Positions 33,723 through 44,913 of a stretch of 64,000 nt of DNA are shown piece by piece. The notes under the pieces were generated by a model, which was not told the DNA's origin, ran no database searches, and saw nothing but the letters and a program-made list of their open reading frames with translations. Within the stretch, counting starts at the first letter, position 1. Every line of letters starts with the position of its first letter. The position numbers and the translations under genes are program-made. The stretch covers positions 26,517,608 through 26,581,607 of the forward strand of contig NC_088300.1 in NCBI RefSeq assembly GCF_032854445.1, written 5' to 3'. The stretch is from Liolophura sinensis (taxonomy: Eukaryota; Mollusca; Polyplacophora; Chitonida; Chitonidae).

Positions 33723-35870
33723 AAATGGATCGTTGGATATTTTATGTAGGTATCATACCATAGTGTGATATGGGGCAAAAGGCTAATAAGAGTTGTGCCA
33801 TCTCACCCCTTCACTCAATACCAAGCCTAATACATCAGAACACATTATATGTAAAGGTGTATGTCACAGTGAATTTGTGAGATATCACAAATCCTCTTGG
33901 ATCTTCAGTGTTTATATCAGAATAAAGACGTATGCCTTACAGCCAAAACTGACTTATGTTCATTGGTCTTGTAGTGATCAACTGGTTCATTTGGATGTTA
34001 CTATCGATTTTACATCTATTCACTGATTGGTGACCTTCAAATTAATGTGTGATTGGTGTTTGCAGTATTGTCTAAAGAGGAGTAATGAGTACTGTTATAG
34101 TGTGTAACCTTAGTAAACCACTGGCATACATCCCATTGGACCATTCTTTTAAATCCAGAACTAATCACAGCAAGGTATTGTAAGGATCCTCTGTCACCAG
34201 TATGAAGACTCCACTTGGCTACCATCATACTCCTCAGAACAGCTACACTGAAATAAGAAAAAAACACAGACAAATGATAAAGGCGATAGATGAAGACGGT
34301 ACTGTGTATACAAAGTACATCAACATTCATGGGTCTGTGAAAAAAAAATAGGATGTTTCATTCATTATTACTATCCTCAGGCAGAACACCGTTATAACAT
34401 ATAGGCTAGAATGGTATCTAGGGAATGTAATTCCATATGACCAGGTCTAAAAATGCAGAAGTCTTTTTATTTTTTGCAACAGAACACTGTGAGATATTCA
34501 AAATAAGTTTGGTACTTGACAGCATTTATTACGACTTTCAAAACTGTAAGGCCCTAGATCTAACAATTTAGTAATTAGCCCTCTACACTGAGCTTTGAGA
34601 TAAAGATGTACACTGAAATTTGACTTGATTATCTTGGCCAAATCAAAAACAAGAAATTCATAAAGATCTCATTTGCTCCGACCATATATGTACATGTACA
34701 AATTCAATGCGCCTTGCAGGGAAAACACACACTGAGCTCTGGAAACCTTCAACTAAGAGGCAACTTGTGACAGGATAAAGGCAACTTGACGCTGTTACCA
34801 GAGGAAACAAGTACTTTCAGTTCTTAATACTGACTTTAATTAGAAAACTCAGCTTGGTTAGTTGATTCCAGGGCTTCTTTCTGTCAAAATTTACGCTTTA
34901 AATAATCTAAATAAACAATGTATTTAATATGGAAAATAGTAGGTGATATTTACATCAAGGGGGTAAACTGACTAAAACCAGCAGACAGGCGTGAGGAGCT
35001 GAAATGAAGGCATATGGAGGAGCAAACAGGTACTTGCACCAAAACAGCATCTGATATATATGGCAAAGCATACAGGCAATGTTAGGAAAGAAACTGTGGT
35101 TAGTTCACATATGCACTCAAAAGAGTGGTGAAATCAAAAGAAAACCTAATAGCAAAGAAACAGCCAACAAGAAACACACTTTGTCCTTGCTTACAACTAA
35201 TGTTTTACATGCATGTGTAAATTTGGACATGAAAATTTCAAATGCATATACTAATAATGAAGCAGCGCTCAAATCACCGAACGCTACTTCTTCACACATG
35301 GTAAAAACATGAACGAGAATTGTGTGGTGCACCCCACAGTACTATACATCAAGTCCCCAATGAGTACATGCAGATACCAGTCTTGACATATCGTACACAA
35401 GGATCTCACCTCGGCATTGTATTGCTTATTTAACCCCAATGTGCAGTTGCACATACACTACTGTGAACCTGGTATCCAGTACCTTACGGTTCATATCTGC
35501 ACAGAACTGTGTGTTACTGCTACAAAAAAGCTCTTTCACTATAATGCCTTGTTTTTTTTTTTTTTTCTTTTTTTTTTCAACTTCCAGAACCAAAAACTAA
35601 GCAACGTACAGAGTTTTTAAACTTAAGACAGAAAGGGCTGTGTGGAATGAGCCCCAGAACCATTCAGTACTGAGGTTGTGTGGATCTGATATACAGACTG
35701 ACAACATATTGCACAAAGCTTACAACACTCAGATGCAGAACAACTGTCTAAACCAACAGAAGATGCTTTTTAATCAGAATCTTGATTCTTACTTAGATCC
35801 AAACCAAGACTGGTCAATACAAGGTACAATGACATTTTTGAAATGACCAATGGAAAAGTTCTTAACTTAC

Positions 35871-35988
35871 ATTCAGCAATAGAGCTGCAGATCTGAAGAA
35901 GAAAGCATGGCTATACCACAGTACCACTTCCCCCCATATTGTTTATTGTCTGCAGCTGGGAAACGGAGGAATGAGACTGTGATATCGA
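35871..35988 (-). CDS. WDR20: WDR20 alternative terminal exon (C-terminus ending S-G-T-V-V)
   Basis: The acceptor tgtttttgcag is followed in phase 0 by 25 codons (start S-I-S-Q-S-H-S-S, end M-G-G-S-G-T-V-V) and TAG at 35911-35913. WDR20 exon 3 has a consensus donor GTG/GTAAGT at 44934, also phase 0, so direct splicing keeps the frame. From memory, some vertebrate WDR20 isoforms end in S-G-T-V-V, which supports the assignment. A further donor (GTAAGT from 35870) lies 40 bases after the stop. Exons between 36.0 and 44.9 kb may exist that I did not find. Confidence 0.55.
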
Positions 35989-36047
35989 CTGCAAAAACAA
36001 CAGTGTATGATCAGTAACTTCTAAAGTGCCTAAAGCTGAAAAACAAG

Positions 36048-36190
36048 TACTGTACCTCACTAAAAGTTTAACATTTTTTAAAGAGACATGACACAGACAC
36101 GATACAGACACGATATTGCTGAAATACTGATGATGTGGCAGTCGGTCATAATCATTCATTACATAGCAGAATTCTGGTGAAATACAGTAT
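36048..36190. mobile_element. Short MITE, CTGTATTTCACTTAAAG family
   Basis: Inverted ends actgtacctcactaaaag and ggtgaaatacagtat enclose about 100 bases. It is the third and most degenerate copy. Confidence 0.45.
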
Positions 36191-37200
36191 ATTATGATTA
36201 TGAAACACATATCCTGTAACAAGAAGTGGGGAAAGTTGACTGGAATATTAACGGTGAATGACAGTGATCTAAATATTAAAATGTTAGCTAATACACGGCT
36301 CATTTTTCAATGGGAATCTGGGAATCTAATTTTCAAAATCTAATTGGATTTTATAGGAAAATGTTTTTAACTGATCAGTAAGATCTGTACCTGTGTTTAG
36401 AATTTAGTATTTATCTCCGATACAGCTTCCCATCATTTATATGCATAAACAAATGTTAACTGAAAGAACAATTTGAAAAAAATTACACAGCAACCTAAAA
36501 TTAGATTTGTGTCAAAGTTGGAAAATCTGTTTTGTATTCCTGCAAAATTTGACGAAAAATTGGCCCTGTGTTCTGTAGGTTCTTGATGGACATAGGTCAG
36601 TTACCTGGAAAAAGCCAATGCCGCTATACTATTATGCATGTTAGGTGCACGCTGGTTCCCTCCACCTTAACCTGACAGCCTTCGAATAAATGCAAGTGAA
36701 ATAGCAAGACAATAAACACCAATCACATAAATAAATAATAAATGAACTGTTTGGGGGTGATAATTGGGATAATTTCTTCACACCTGTTATATACAAGTCC
36801 CATGTTCTTTTTTGCTCTTCATAATAGAGTTTGCATGGTTAAAGCATTGTCACAAAAAGAACAACAGGAGATGTCCTGCCCAATTTTGTAGTCTTAAGAC
36901 TTAATGTACATGACTGCATGTACCAATCACCCTCTTATTTTGATGATGTAGTACTGATACTGTTTATCATATCATACAACTTTGACCGATAGGTGTAGGT
37001 GTACTAACAAAAGTTTTCCTTACAGTCCGTCAGTGGTAAGCTTTATGGATGGAGGAAATGGGTGCAAACCACTGCCCTCACCCAGTATATCTAGGCTTAA
37101 AACCGCAGCTGAACTAGAGAGAGCAGGATTTGATTTGTGATTTCACTGGCAGGAGCCAGGCCCAGTGAGCTCCAGCAAGACAAACAGTTTACCTGAATTA

Positions 37201-37570
37201 TCTATTTATTTATTTATTTATTTATTTCATTGTTGTTTAACGCAAACTCAAGAATTTTTTCACTCAAATGGTGGTCAGTTATACATGTATGGTGGGAGGA
37301 AACTGGAGTGCCTGGTGAAATCCACGAATTATTGACAAACATGTCCATATATAAGGTACACATATGCACAACATACTGATGGAGGAAAAGTGGAGTTCCA
37401 CGAACACTGACTCTTTACATGCTTGTGCCCGATTGCTTGTACCCACAGACCCTGCCACCATGCAGTGAGAGCGGAGGAATGTACAAATTCTGTGTCCACA
37501 ACCAGGATTGAACCAGTATTAATCTCAGCTACATTCATACTTCAGTTAGCAGGCTGGTATATCATGTGTC
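37201..37570 (-). mobile_element. tRNA-derived SINE, family 2
   Basis: The minus strand has a B box ctggttcaatcctgg near 37505, then agaatttgtacattcc and the body, ending in an (AAATA)n tail at 37201-37225. The same agaatttgta.attcc block occurs in the copy at 46740-46975. The 3' body differs from family 1. Confidence 0.6.
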
Positions 37571-39799
37571 TAGATTTCCTTGAAGATATACAAGGTCACC
37601 AAAGACATCTGAATAACTGAGACGATCGGACCAGTGAGGACTGCACCATTACTCTCGCATTCCCCAACCTTTTTTTGTCACGTTAACATTTTGAATAAAT
37701 TACATTTTACAGAACTTAGCAGAAAATAAACTACATGTACTTTGTGTTCTATACTGAATACTTGGATTTTGGTTTTGTGACCAGATATGAGTTAGCCATA
37801 CAAAAAAAGGTGGAAGAATTTGAGAAAAGGTGGAACATCAGTCATAAAATTTAACATGTTGGGTGAAATCGGGCACTTGAGCAAGACTTGCAAGTTATCA
37901 CACAGACTAGTAAAAATGAGCCTGCCCTATCATTTTGAAGAAAATTCGTCTTTCTCGTAAATCCATTAAAATAATAAAGGACTAATTCCAGCTTCTAAAT
38001 AATTCCACTCCAAATGCAGTGTTACAAACTATTACACAAAGCCACCCAATGCAGTCAAGGGGAGATAAATGGGCCCACAGCTTAGACATTCAATTCTGCA
38101 TTGACCAACTCTCTTTAAGATTCAGATGCAAGATCATACAGAGGATCACACTATCCCCATGGCTCAACATCAAAAAGCATTCATAGAGTTTATGTTCTCA
38201 CTGCAGACAAATAAAGGTTCTGTTACCTATGAGTACTCAAATAAGTTGACCTTGCAATAAAAAAAATTAAAGAGAGTTGGTAACAGAGTAAGACCTGAAT
38301 GAACTTGTCAACCTTGTGAAATAATAGCTAATATACATCTAAAGTTTTTGTCTGCTGTTAGAGACTTCAAATAATTTTGAATCTGAGAGCAACTTCCAGA
38401 ACTAGTCTGAAAGGAAAAACACATATTTTAAGCACACAAATTTCTAATGAACACTGGGGACATTCAGGTCTCGCCCAAAAGCATGTCATACAGAGCCCAA
38501 ACACAAAACAAAAATAAAAACAAAGCTATCTGACTGATATTGTAAATAGCTATATTCTTTTTAATACTTCACAATAAAACAGTCACATAAGCAGCAAATT
38601 CCACATAACAAAGCAGTGTCTTGGACTTTTGTAAATGTTTAGTACATGTGACTTGCTCGGACATGAAAGATCTGAAGCCATTTCGCATTATCGTGTTGGC
38701 TGAAAACCAGCCTCATGAAAATACCCCCAAAATATTTAAATAAGTACCTTTGTTTCCAAACACGAACAAGAATGATCCAAGCAGACATATGCTCATATAC
38801 CGTAAATCGCATTAACATGAACTCACCCCTCTGGGTTCATACTGTATTATGTACCTATGACCATCACCTGTTGCTTGGATGTCTCCATGCTTCAACCTAA
38901 TTATTAAAGCTTAATTAATATGTTTGAAGGTGGCAGACGCACATGTCGCAGATGTAACCATGGATACATAGAGGTGCATGTAGGTGCCAAAAATATGCGT
39001 ATCATTCAAAAATGGACGCTATAAGACCCTTACTTGTGCGATTAAGAAATGGCCCATTCAATGATTTCAATGCATTGCATTGGAAAATGTACCGATCAAA
39101 AACACGGCCTGTTCAATGACCTGTACACGAACATTCATGCGACTTTCACAGACCTATATAATGCTGCTAAGAGACGCTGTATATATACCTGAAGAAAAGT
39201 ATTAATCAAAGGAGAACCTTCCCAATGCATATAATCCCAATGTATTTTAAACACCTTTAAAACGACAATGTTAGCATCACAAAGGACAATGTCCTATACC
39301 ATATATTGTTTTGACAGGGACCAGCTGTTTGGTACAGTAGAAAACTGCCATGCAAACAACACTACAAAATGTGATTAGCTGCAAGATTTGCTATTATCAG
39401 TAAGTCCTGCACTAGATTAAAAGTATCTCCAGGCTTGCTGTACATATTGTACATGCACTAAAACCACACATTAACAGAAGGAATCATCAGTGATGAAAAC
39501 TATCAAATATTCTATGTACAGTATTCGAAAATGCAGCTGTTGAGATGACCTTGAGGTTTATTTGAATCACAGTGAAGTAGTGGGGGGTGGGGGGTGGGAG
39601 TTTTTTGTTATTTTTGTGACGGGTAACCTTCCTTCCTATGTTTATCACAGTTGTGTCAGTATGAATGAAAACTGCAGTATGATATATTACCATCAGTATT
39701 ACTGAATGCGTCCATTCCTGATGGCGGTACTGATCTGGGTCCAAAATGTTTGTAATGTAGTATTTGTAAATGTGGAACATCCTAGGCAATTCAATCAGC

Positions 39800-39856
39800 C
39801 TCGGAAAACTAATGCTTGTATAACGGAAAACCAATGCTTGTATAACGGAAAACTAC
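39800..39856. repeat. 22-bp tandem duplication
   Basis: aatgcttgtataacggaaaa occurs twice in direct succession, with a partial third unit on the left. Confidence 0.8.
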
Positions 39857-40360
39857 ACATACTTGTAAAAAATACTAAATGATAAAATACAATAAACTTC
39901 TAACACACTTTACATGGTGTCACGTGATCTGTTATGCTTCACCATATGTGATTATTTGAAGTTTAAAGTTGAGCACAGTCAAGAAATCGGCACAAAATTA
40001 CAGACTTGTTCCAAATGTGTACATCTAGTTTAGCATATCCACAGTGTACATGTGAATCTGCTCTATGTGTATGCAGTACTGCTGCTGAATGCCTTGATCT
40101 GATGGGTGATCGTCCACCATCCAGAGTTCAACATTTTCCACAAGCAGGGTTCAGCTCTGTTCAACAAAGTTCAAAACTTCACCAGTGATTGGTCATTCAA
40201 ACCTTGAACATTAACCTCAACATTGAACATGCCCACATGTATGTAAATGTACTTTCTATCTCATGCACACTGTAAAAACAACCTTGAATCTGTAAGTGAC
40301 AAGAAAGCTTGTGTTCATAGTAGTCTTGCTCCAAGGCCATAAAGCCAGAGACCTGAGCTC

Positions 40361-40635
40361 TATATTTATTTATTTATTTATATGATTGGTGTTTTACGCC
40401 ATACTCAAGAATATTTCACTTATACAACAGCGGCCAGCATTATGGTGGGTGGAAACTGGGCACAGCCCGGGGGGAAACCCACGACCATCCACAGGTTGCT
40501 GCCAGACCTTCCCACTTACGACCAGAGAGGAAGCCAGCATGAGTTGGACTTGAACTCACAGTGACTGCATTGGTGAGAGGCTCCTGGGTCATTACGCTGC
40601 ACTAGCGCGCTAACCGACTGAGCCACTGAGGCCCC
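40361..40635 (-). mobile_element. tRNA-derived SINE, family 1, full length
   Basis: On the minus strand it starts ggggcctcagtggctcagtc. A box tggctcagtcggttagcgcg and B box gtgagttcaagtcc lie at normal tRNA spacing. The body ends in an AAATA-repeat tail. This is the best-preserved copy in the window. Confidence 0.9.
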
Positions 40636-42028
40636 AACTCAGCACTATAAAAGGATGTTACAGGAATCACTCTGAGGAAGGGGTTTGTAGGTATAAGACT
40701 GGTTCTCAGGTAGTGCACCTCAGGATGAATAATTTACACCTGCTCTTGTCTATTTTTTAATAACGCCTGTTTCTTGCACAATGTTTCCATTTTCCATATT
40801 ATGTTGTACAATGATGGCCTTAAACTTATTTTTTATGACTCATGTTGAGATTTTCTGGAATATTTTACGAGAGAAGTGTAAATACTGATGATGAAGAGCA
40901 CTTACATGTCAAGGACACTCACACAAAACAAACCATTGTACCTCACTTCCATTTTCATACAATTAACCATTTTACACAGATGTACATGCATCTCAAAAGT
41001 GTTGTTAAAGACACAAACTTATCCCTTTATTCCTCTGAACTAAACTCCATGAAACAATAATATACATACTGTAAGTGGCAGATGTACTCTGAGTGGGGAT
41101 TACATACATGTACATGTGATAGCACTAAAGGGAGAGAATTCTTAATTTACGTATACATGTACTTCATTAACAATGACACAAAATCTGGTTACAAGAAAAT
41201 ACATTACCTAATGCAGAATATAATTGTAAATAAGCATGTGTTTTGACTTTTTTTTTTTTTCAAATCGCACATAAATATTTAAAAATGTACATACATGTAT
41301 TGGAATTATCGGCTTATTTGATAAGTTTATCTCCTAACACTCAAACATGTCTGGGAATAACATGTAACATGAAATATCACACAGTTCGGCTCATGAACAA
41401 TTTGTGCATATTTAAAGTTCAACTTTGGGAATTCATGTCAACATGGCTGCCTGTTTTAGGGCAAATTACATTACTGTACATACGAACCCATGCGTTAGAC
41501 TGGAAGATATAGGCCCCCTGGCTGTGATTTATTTTTACTTACACCCTCCAAATTAAAACAAAGCAAATGCACAAGTCTAACATTTCTAAATGCCAAACTG
41601 TCGAGATAAATATCACCGAAGTATTCATGACTTCATACACTAAAAAAGGCTAAAGATTACATACGACTTTGAAATATTTTATATTGGATGGACAAGATAA
41701 ATTTATGCCGCACCTTACTCTATTTATTTCCAAATGCTACATTTCTCTCCACTTCTGACTGTCATTGCAAAATGCAGATTACAAGGTCCTTCTTATTTGA
41801 GCTGCTACCAGAGCAACAAGCTGTATTAAAGCATTATAGTATTTCGTTGTTTCAACATTAGCCATCCTCAAAAATATCATTGTTAGGCATAACCTGACCC
41901 TGATGCCTTCAAAACTGGGTTGCTCAACCCATAGCTACTTTTTGTCTTTTTTTCAAATTAATGAAGAAGACAGGTACTTAAAAGAAAATAACAGGAAAAG
42001 CAAAATAAAAATAAATCGTATCATACAC

Positions 42029-42051
42029 GGGGGGGGGGGGGGGGAGGGGGG
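42029..42051. repeat. Poly(G) tract
   Basis: A run of 22 G interrupted once by A. Such tracts can form G-quadruplexes and are error-prone in sequencing. Confidence 0.9.
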
Positions 42052-42452
42052 CCTTTTGGAGTCAGTCGGATTAAGTCCTACAAAAAAATTTCTAAGGATG
42101 GCCTGACCACCAGTCCAATACAAAGGGAAAAGCAAATCTCTTTACAGATGAAATAACACAGACATCACCATCATATAACTCTTTGTCAACACCATACCAA
42201 GTACATGTGTATTTACCTGACTTCTTGTGTTGATATTCAATGACAAAGGGGTATGTTATGGTATGGGTGAGACATTCTTGATTTAGACTTGAAATGTTTT
42301 GCAAGATTCACTCTATTGCATGAAATTTACTGTTCGAACAAGAGAATAAATACACTGTTGATTGTTAAAATTAATACTAGGAATCATTATCTGTAACTAT
42401 TTAAACGGTTTAACACAAGATATTCCCTCAACAATGACTTTCAAATTTATGT

Positions 42453-42619
42453 TTAAAGGGATACAGAATTGACGATCCTTGGCTGACATTTACTGGGTTA
42501 AATCCTTGGTCAAGCTTGAATAAATGTACCGTAAATAAATTTCAGCTTAGGCAAGGCATACCCTGGACATGCCTATCTCTCAAACCAACCAATACAAAAT
42601 CTGTTCTGTATCCCTTTAA
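42453..42619. mobile_element. MITE with TTAAAGGGATACAGAA inverted ends
   Basis: The left end ttaaagggatacagaa and the right end ttctgtatccctttaa are perfect inverted repeats of 16 bp around a 135-bp core, with TTAA at both outer edges. A diverged relative ends at about 47491 (attctgtatcctttaa). Confidence 0.8.
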
Positions 42620-44913
42620 GCCAACAATAGACCTTTCTAAAGTGTCAATCAAGAGCATACATTTGACTGATCATAATGAACACTGCTCCTAATATGTAAA
42701 CCCGATATATCCCACACCATATTGTACAAATGACTGTTCAGTCTATCTGTGACGTCACAACTTTCAATGAGGGTGGAATGATTTTTTAAGATGGGGTCAT
42801 GGAACACCGCGTTTGTGGGACCCATCAACTGATATTTGAGTGCTTTAGTTTGACTTTATAGGCTAGTACGCGTACATACATTCTGTTGTAATGTACATGA
42901 ACATCATCTATGTACTGTGCTTCTTCAACCTTTTTGCATGTTGGCAGGGTGTTGTTTCAAGTATATTCTGAAGGCAGTATTCTGTGTAGACTGATAATAT
43001 TATACTTTTTAGTATAAGTAGTCCTGAAATTGGACAATCCAACCAATGTAGTTTTGTCACCAAAAACAAATTATAAATGTGCATAAATTGCACTGAAGAA
43101 GTAGGGTATTGTACATGTACATACATGTATATTTCTTGAGGTTCCTGATCACAGACAAGTGCAATTAGATACATGTACAGGTTTCAAGCTTTGACATGCA
43201 GTTCTACAAGCGGTGAGGCATAAACCTGTAAAGCCATTACCACAAACTGTGTTTTTCTGGCACAGTTCCCCTGTTGTGAGCTCTACTGTCTGGGTCATGA
43301 CTGACAAGAGCGCACCTGAATACATCACAGTCCTGAGCAAGGAGCCAATGTAATTAAAATACGATCATATGAGAACCGTTATGTATGAGAACAAATCATG
43401 AGGGACTTTGGTAATAACTCCAGTTCAAAACAGGGAAATCCCCCAGTACACGTTAAGCACAATGTATAAAGGAGCCACACCCGTAGCATGTGTGCGCTGG
43501 ATATTCCACAGGTTTCTCAATGCATACATGATGTGGGATACATTTCCGTTAGTAGACCATTTTACAAATATGTATATGTCTACATGTATGATCTCATTTT
43601 AATCACACTGGTGACATGTTATCATAAAGACAGGACTTACTGTGTGGTTCGATAAAAACGTGTCACCCAGAGTTGTGACAAAAAATATTCACCTGATCTA
43701 CATGTGCATGTATGATGTTCCACAATCATGAAAATGTGAGCAGAAATTATCTTCACCAATTATACCATGCTGGCAAAATTCTCAATACCAAGGGCTGAAA
43801 ATATCAGTTTATACATGAACAGCTGTACATGTATATATAAATCTACGAGAAAACGCAGTCTTAATCAGTAGGGGTGTAGTACGTGTATGTATGACTCAGG
43901 GTCAAAATGTACAGCTCAGAACTCCCTTCTGAGAAGAGTACATGTAATCATGCTACCTTTAATAGCGAGAAACCCAAGAATTTGGAGCAAATGACTGAAA
44001 GTGAAACCCAAGTTTTAATATCTGTCCCAGCCTTTCTAAAACTTGAAGATCCATGTACATGTACATGTTATCCAGCTTTAAGTTTTATTTGTTTTCTTGT
44101 GAGTGAATTCTGGTGACAACTGAAATCATTAAACATTTGCATCCATATGAGCTAGGCCTTTTTAGAAGGTTGCAGAACCCTGTTCCCGAATAGGGTGCAA
44201 GGGTGAATCCTTGCACCCTACAAGACTTCACTCTTCACCTTACAAATAAAATATGATCATGCTTAGAATATTTGTACAGGAACTTGAAGGAGCCTTTTGT
44301 GATTGTACATCTACCGATGCCTCATAATCTAGTCCATGTTGGTCGCTCATCTGGTCTCAAGTTTTTACCCTTTCGTACAAAACCTTGATAGACAATAAAC
44401 TGGCTGAATTGTCAATGATTATATATAACAAATGTTCACTGTAATAAGTACGATGAAAGTCTCTATACTCTGTTGAGGTTTCCATGTCTGTGAGCTTACC
44501 TTACCACAGGGGTGGAATTACATGATTCATTTACATGTATAAGCAGCAAGCATACACTTGAACTTTTGATTTGTTATTAGGGTAAAGCAAGACTGAGAAA
44601 ACAGCAGCTCATTTTCACTACAATTCAACATGCATACTCTTTGCAGCATTAAATAAACATCCCAGCAGCAAATGATGCAGATTAGTTTCCATGGTAACAA
44701 CAAATAAATGTTACACTGAATGTATAACCATTCCTTCTATAGCACAGCCTCAGTCAGGGAAATGATCAATGTCCAGTGCAAACTTAAACAACCGGTAACA
44801 CAGTCAAAGCCACAATAGAAATTTAAAATGAAAAAAAAGAAAAATAAAAAAAAAAATAAAAAAACAGAAAAAAAGGAATGGAAAGCTGAAGTGAAACTGG
44901 ACTGTCGCTAGAG

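Larger units (their letters stand above)
36191..44900. other. Long non-coding stretch, probably the last intron of WDR20
   Basis: It lies between WDR20 exon 3 and its distal terminal exon. I found SINEs (37201, 40361), a MITE (42453), a poly(G) tract and many TACATGTA words, but no supported exon. Confidence 0.4.

Noticed and set aside
36048-36303. 130-codon minus-strand frame ending in SGTVV as one continuous coding region
   Set aside because: Only the part after the acceptor at 35989 looks coding; the remainder overlaps a MITE-like copy and lacks protein character.
40361-40635. tRNA gene suggested by good A and B boxes
   Set aside because: The head continues into the repeated SINE body and tail shared by other copies, and no proper tRNA 3' half or terminator is present.
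43149-43340. Possible missing middle exon of WDR20 (63-codon minus-strand frame with an acceptor-like tattcag)
   Set aside because: The translated segment shows no resemblance to WDR20 tails and no convincing donor in the needed phase.
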